A DNA stretch of 64,000 nucleotides, taken from the NCBI GenBank assembly GCA_944989445.1, contig CALYLW010000285.1, positions 2,010,013-2,074,012 on the forward strand, read 5' to 3'. Numbering within the stretch: the stretch's first letter is position 1; each line of letters opens with the position of its first letter. Under the pieces are notes generated by a model, which did no database searches, was not told where the DNA came from, and saw only the letters and a list, made by a program, of their open reading frames with translations. The stretch comes from Ampullaceana balthica. Taxonomy: Eukaryota; Mollusca; Gastropoda; Lymnaeidae. This document shows positions 59,400 through 64,000 of this stretch, piece after piece. The position numbers and the translations under genes are program-made.

Positions 59400-62365
59400 T
59401 TTCCATACACCACTCCAACACAACACTCTAACACCACACTCCTATACCACACTCTAACACCACACTCCTATACCACACTCTAACACCACACTCCTATACC
59501 ACACTCTAACACAACACTCCTATACCAACTCTAACACCACACTCCTATACCACACTCTAACACCACACTTCTATACCACACTCTAACACCACACTCCTAT
59601 ACTACACTCTAACACCACACTCCTATACCACACTCAAATACCCACACTCCAATACCACACTCCAATACCACACACTCCAATACCACACTCCAATACCACA
59701 CTCCAATACCACACTCCAATACCACACTCCTATACCACACTCTAACACAACACTCCTATACCAACTCTAAACACCACACTCCTATACCACACTCCAATAC
59801 CACACTCCAATACCACACTCCAATACCACACTCAATACCACACTCCAATACCACACTCCAATACCACACTCCAATACCACACTCCAATACCACACTCCAA
59901 TACCACACTCCAATACCACACTCCAATACCACACTCCAATACCACACTCCATTACCACACTCCAATACCACACTCCAATACACACACTCCAATTTCACAC
60001 TCCTATACCCCCCCAATACCACACTCCAATTTCACAATCCTATACCCCCCCCAATACCACACTCCAATTTCACACTCATATACCCCCCCAATACCACACT
60101 CCAATTTCACACTCATATACCCCCCCCAATACCACACTCCAATTTCACACTCCTATACCCCCCCCAATACCACACTCCCCAATTTCACAATCCTATACCC
60201 CCCCCAATACCACACTCCAATTTCACACTCATATACCCCCCCAATACCACACTCCAATTTCACAATCCTATACCACCCCAATACCACACTCCAATTTCAC
60301 AATCCTATACCACCCCAATACCACACTCCAATTTCACACTCATATACCCCCCCCAATACCACACTCCAATTTCACAATCCTATACCACCCCAATACCACA
60401 CTCCAATTTCACACTCATATACCCCCCCAATACCACACTCCAATTTTCACACTCCTATACCCCCCCAATACCACACTCCAATTTCACAATCCTATACCCC
60501 CCCAATACCACACTCCAATTTCACACTCATATACCCCCCCCCCAATACCACACTCCAATTTCACACTCATATACCCCCCAATACCCCACTCCTATACCAC
60601 ACTCCTATACCCCACTCCTATACCCCACTCCTATACCCCACTCCTATACCACACTCCTATACCCCACTCCTATACCCCACTCCTATACCACACTCCTATA
60701 CCCCACTCCTATACCCCACTCCTATACCCCACTCCTATACCCCACTCCTATACCACACTCCTATACCCCAATCCTATACCCCACTCCTATACCCCACTCC
60801 TATACCACACTCCTATACCCCACTCCTATAACACACTCCTATACCCCACTCCTATACCTCACTCCTATACCCCACTCCTATACCCCACTCCTATACCCCA
60901 CTCCTATACCCCACTCCTATACCCCACTCCTATACCCCACTCCTATACCCCCACACCTATACCACACTCCTATACCCCACTCCTATACCCCACTCCTATA
61001 CCCACTCCTATACCACACTCCTATACCCCACTCCTATACCCCACTCCTATACCACACTCCTATACCCCACTCCTATACCTCACTCATATACCCCACTCCT
61101 ATACCCCACTCCTATACCCCACTCCTATACCCCACTCCATACCCCACTCCTATACCCCACACCTATACCACACTCCTATACCCCACTCCTATACCCCACT
61201 CCTATACACCACTCCTATACCTCACTCCTATACCCCACTCCTATACCCGACTCCTATACCCCACTCCTATACCCCACTCCTATACACCACTCCTATACCC
61301 CACTCCTATACCACACTCCAATACCACACTCCTATACCCCACTCCTATACCCCACTCCTATACCCCACTCCTATACCCCATCCTATACCCCACTCCTATA
61401 CCTCACTCCTATACCCCACTCCTATACCCCACTCCTATACACCACTCCTATACCCCACTCCTATACCCCACTCCTATACCACACTCCTATACCCCACTCC
61501 TATACCCCACTCCTATACACCACTCCTATACCCACTCCTATACACCACTCCTATACCCCACTCCTATACCCCCACTCCTATACCCCACTCCTATACCGCA
61601 CTCCTATACCCCACTCCTATACACCACTCCTATACCCCACTCCTATACCCCACTCCTATACCCCACTCCTATACACCACTCCTATACCCCACTCCTATAC
61701 CCCACTCCTATACCCCACTCCTATACCCCACTCCTATACCCCACTCCTATACCCCACTCCTATACCCCACTCCTATACCCCACTCCTATACACCACTCCT
61801 ATACCCCACTCCTATACCCCACTCCTATATCCAACTCCTATACCCCACTCCTATACCCCACTCCTATACCCCACTCCTATACCCCACTCCTATACCCCAC
61901 TCATATACACCACTCCAATACCACAATCCCATAATACTTCAATCCTATACCCCACTCCTATACCCCCCAATACCACACTCTTATACCCCACTCCTATACC
62001 ACACTTATATACCACTTTCCAATACCACATTCCAATACCACACTCCAATACCACACTCCAATACCACACTCCAATTTCACACTCCTATACCCCCAATACC
62101 CCACTCCTATACCCCACTCCTATACCCCACTCCTATACCCCACTCCTATACCCCACTCCTATACCCCACTCCTATACCCCACTCCTATACCCCACTCCTA
62201 TACCCCACTCCTATACACCACTCCTATACCCCACTCCTATACCCCACTCCTATACCCCACTCCTATACCCCACTCCTATACCCCACTCCTATACCCCACT
62301 CCTATACCCCACTCCTATACCCCACTCCAATACCACAATCCCATAATACTTGAATCCTATACCCT
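59400..62365. repeat. 13-bp C-rich satellite, ~3 kb, in several sub-blocks
   Basis: Units ATACCACACTCCA, ATACCACACTCTAAC and ATACCCCACTCCT share a 13-bp frame. Sub-blocks are: ACTCTAACACC/ACTCCTATACC alternation (59,410-59,760); ACTCCAATACCAC (59,780-59,980); a composite with CCCCCCAATACCACACTCCA and ATTTCACACTCATATA (59,990-60,585); and uniform ATACCCCACTCCT (60,586-62,340). The plus strand is almost free of G, a strong strand asymmetry. The minus-strand frames are by-products. Confidence 0.95.
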
Positions 62366-62985
62366 ACTCCTATCGCCAGTTTTAATGGCCGTCTGAAGTA
62401 ACGGAATTTTCAGATTTCTCTTCCCTTGTTTTTAATGAACTTTACAGTCAACGGATCTCAAATCGTGGCTAACTTTAAATACTAAATTCACTCCAATACA
62501 CCAGGTCTAGTCTCTTAATGTCACTACCTTTAGATCTAAATTGACTCTAGTCTTTTATTGTCACTACCTCGTAAGCCCGGCCTTATTTTCTGGTATTGAT
62601 GCTTGTTTCTTAATTGAAACTGTGTCTTGAAACTGTTTCATCAATATATTCACACTTATGTTGTTACAATTAAATTACACCTACATTTAAAGTCATAGAA
62701 ACTACAACAGTATAATTATTTTCAATTCTTAAAGTTCTTGCAGTATTGACTAAATAAAGCAATTTCTTATTTAAATAGGTATCCTCGTAGCAGTTTTTTT
62801 TTCACTTTGTCAAATGCAATAACACAATTGTTTTATTAAGTCAAGAGCAACAAAGCCCGTCCAAGGACGTTCCGCCACCGTTCGGTGGCATGTTGTTGTA
62901 ACTCCAACCCCCCCCCCTCCCAACAGCCGTCTCGATCGGCATACATGTGCATCACGTCAAAAATACTATTCATTATAGTTAAAAT
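62366..62985. other. Unique/AT-rich spacer with a short hairpin
   Basis: A perfect 7-bp hairpin, GCCACCG-TT-CGGTGGC, lies at 62,874-62,889 in a GC-rich patch. GGCCGTCTGAAGTAACGGAA near 62,388 vaguely resembles the family-2 Helitron ends. No gene is called. Confidence 0.4.
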
Positions 62986-63205
62986 AAATAACTCGTAAAA
63001 ACAGAGCTTTTGACTATAAATCCCAACGCGCATAACTCAAAATAAAGTCTTGGAAAAAATACTGCACCAAAAATAACTCGTTTTGAACATCCGCGTAAAC
63101 GTGTTCAATATGATTGGCTGTAGGAGTCATATGTGTTTGAGGGTTCAATCGCTATAGATGACCGGACAGAACGGACAGAAAATTGCCTTTTATTATATAG
63201 GATGT
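62986..63205 (+). mobile_element. Diverged small interspersed element
   Basis: AACTCGTAAAAACAGAGC and TTTTGACTATAAATCCC match the start of the elements at 13,953 and 26,583. TTATTATATAGGAT near 63,190 may be the other end. The middle is different from the other copies. Confidence 0.5.
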
Positions 63206-63740
63206 TTGTGTTGTATTGCCAAGTTAGAATTACTACTATGCTCTTTTTCATCTACCGTGAAGCATTGAAATTAAATTTACATTTTATATCACACATTATC
63301 ACAAGAAAAAAAAAGTTATATATTTAGACAGTACCTAACAAAAATACAAGACAGAAGAAGAAGAAGAAGAAGAAGGAAGTTTTAAAAATTAAATTTAAAA
63401 AAAATCACAACTGGAAAAATGATTCAACAGTTACTTAAAATTGTGAAAATTGTTAAACGTTCCGAATCTTTCAATTAATTTTTTTTAAAATAAAGATCCT
63501 ATCTGGGGTACTTCCTCCATATAGAAGTCCAGAACCGCTGTATCTGAAACCCCGTCCTGACCAGTGCAGTTGAAGTTTTCAGAGACAGGACATAAGGCGT
63601 GTTTATTTAAATTGTAGAGGTATTCTCGCTAACCGTTTTGAGAACCGCTAGTCCATTGTACGCCGTTGTTTGCTCCTCTCTCCCAATACGCACTAGTTAA
63701 CCCCCACCGTATCCGTGTGTTTTAAATATGTCATGTCTTT
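63206..63740. other. Unassigned spacer
   Basis: Includes a (GAA)n run at about 63,355-63,377. The minus strand from about 63,575 to 63,500 is open but unrecognised. No gene is called. Confidence 0.35.
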
Positions 63741-63746
63741 ATATAG

Positions 63747-63984
63747 AGGGGTGTACCAGATTTCGGCTCCGGCTCCGGAAAATCCGGAATCTGGCCAATT
63801 TTACAAATCCGGTGCCGGAAGAATTTTACTTCATAATTCCGGCAAAATTCGGCTGGTCGTTTTGCGATAATCGGCCATTTTTACAAATCCGGCTCCAGCT
63901 TCGGCTCCGTCCGGATTTTACTTCATAAATACGGCCGAATCCGGCTCCGGCTGGGTTTCAAAATTTTGAATAAGGTACACCCCT
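63747..63984. mobile_element. MITE with 11-bp terminal inverted repeats and CCGG-rich interior
   Basis: AGGGGTGTACC at 63,747-63,757 is inverted exactly as GGTACACCCCT at 63,974-63,984, enclosing 238 bp. The interior repeats CCGGCTCCGG, AAATCCGG and TTTTACAAATCCGG motifs. A clear target-site duplication is not visible because both flanks are TTATAT-like. The TIRs suggest a hAT-type MITE, but that is inference. Confidence 0.7.
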
Positions 63985-64000
63985 TATTATATCTCGCTAC

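Noticed and set aside
44106..62365. CRISPR-like arrays
   Set aside because: The repeats are directly abutting tandem units without unique spacers, in a eukaryotic context.
62836..63033. 65-codon minus-strand frame ending LQQHATERWRNVLGRALLLLT
   Set aside because: No family recognised; part lies over a hairpin and over the end of an interspersed element.
63500..63575. Short minus-strand frame reading CTGQDGVSDTAVLDFYMEE
   Set aside because: Looks protein-like, but no splice acceptor, no family match by eye and a competing frame overlaps.

Overview
The window is eukaryotic and repeat-dense. Genes are sparse, with spliceosomal introns, an AATAAA signal, LINEs, hAT transposons, Helitrons and a tRNA-derived SINE. 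The two host genes I can support point to a lophotrochozoan, probably a gastropod mollusc: an LDLa/leucine-rich-repeat/7TM receptor of the relaxin-receptor (RXFP, GRL101-like) type, and a short secreted eight-cysteine peptide with macin-like cysteine spacing. The taxonomic call is inference from gene content only.

Layout. 1-16.3 kb is transposon mosaic. It starts with Helitron-associated arrays of about 310-bp monomers rich in GGGCCC. A segment of about 2.8 kb (3.44-6.28 kb) recurs at 13.07-16.28 kb, where it carries one extra insertion. Between the copies lie a two-exon macin-like gene on the minus strand (7,895-8,761), a truncated LINE inserted in a Helitron with a visible target-site duplication, and a decayed second LINE. 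17.7-19.5 kb holds the main receptor exon (minus strand), open throughout except for two single-base homopolymer indels. 20.1-23.9 kb is a nested stack: a LINE with a PHD finger and endonuclease, split by a SINE and by two head-to-tail Helitrons. 24.2-30.1 kb holds two related hAT pseudogenes (the second rearranged head-to-head) and a broken LTR-type gag split by a tandem pair of small interspersed elements.

From 30.1 to 62.4 kb most of the DNA is minisatellite: a 33-bp family (30.1-41.7 kb, interrupted by a complete hAT element with TIRs and 8-bp TSD and by a short hAT derivative), then 29-, 16-, 22-, 22-, 31-, 25- and 13-bp families. The 22-bp array at 45.2-55.8 kb has kilobase-scale higher-order repeats. 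In the one clearly non-repetitive island, about 43.4-43.6 kb, the minus strand shows a GC box, an NRF1-type palindrome, an E-box and a TATA box, followed by a short exon encoding a signal peptide and a consensus splice donor.

How it fits together. That signal-peptide exon ends in a phase compatible with the acceptor in front of the receptor's LDLa exon at 19,535. The simplest reading is one receptor gene whose first intron is about 23.8 kb long and has filled with satellites and transposons. The 29-bp minisatellite beside the donor looks like an amplified copy of the exon-intron junction itself. These links are inferences and need transcript data.
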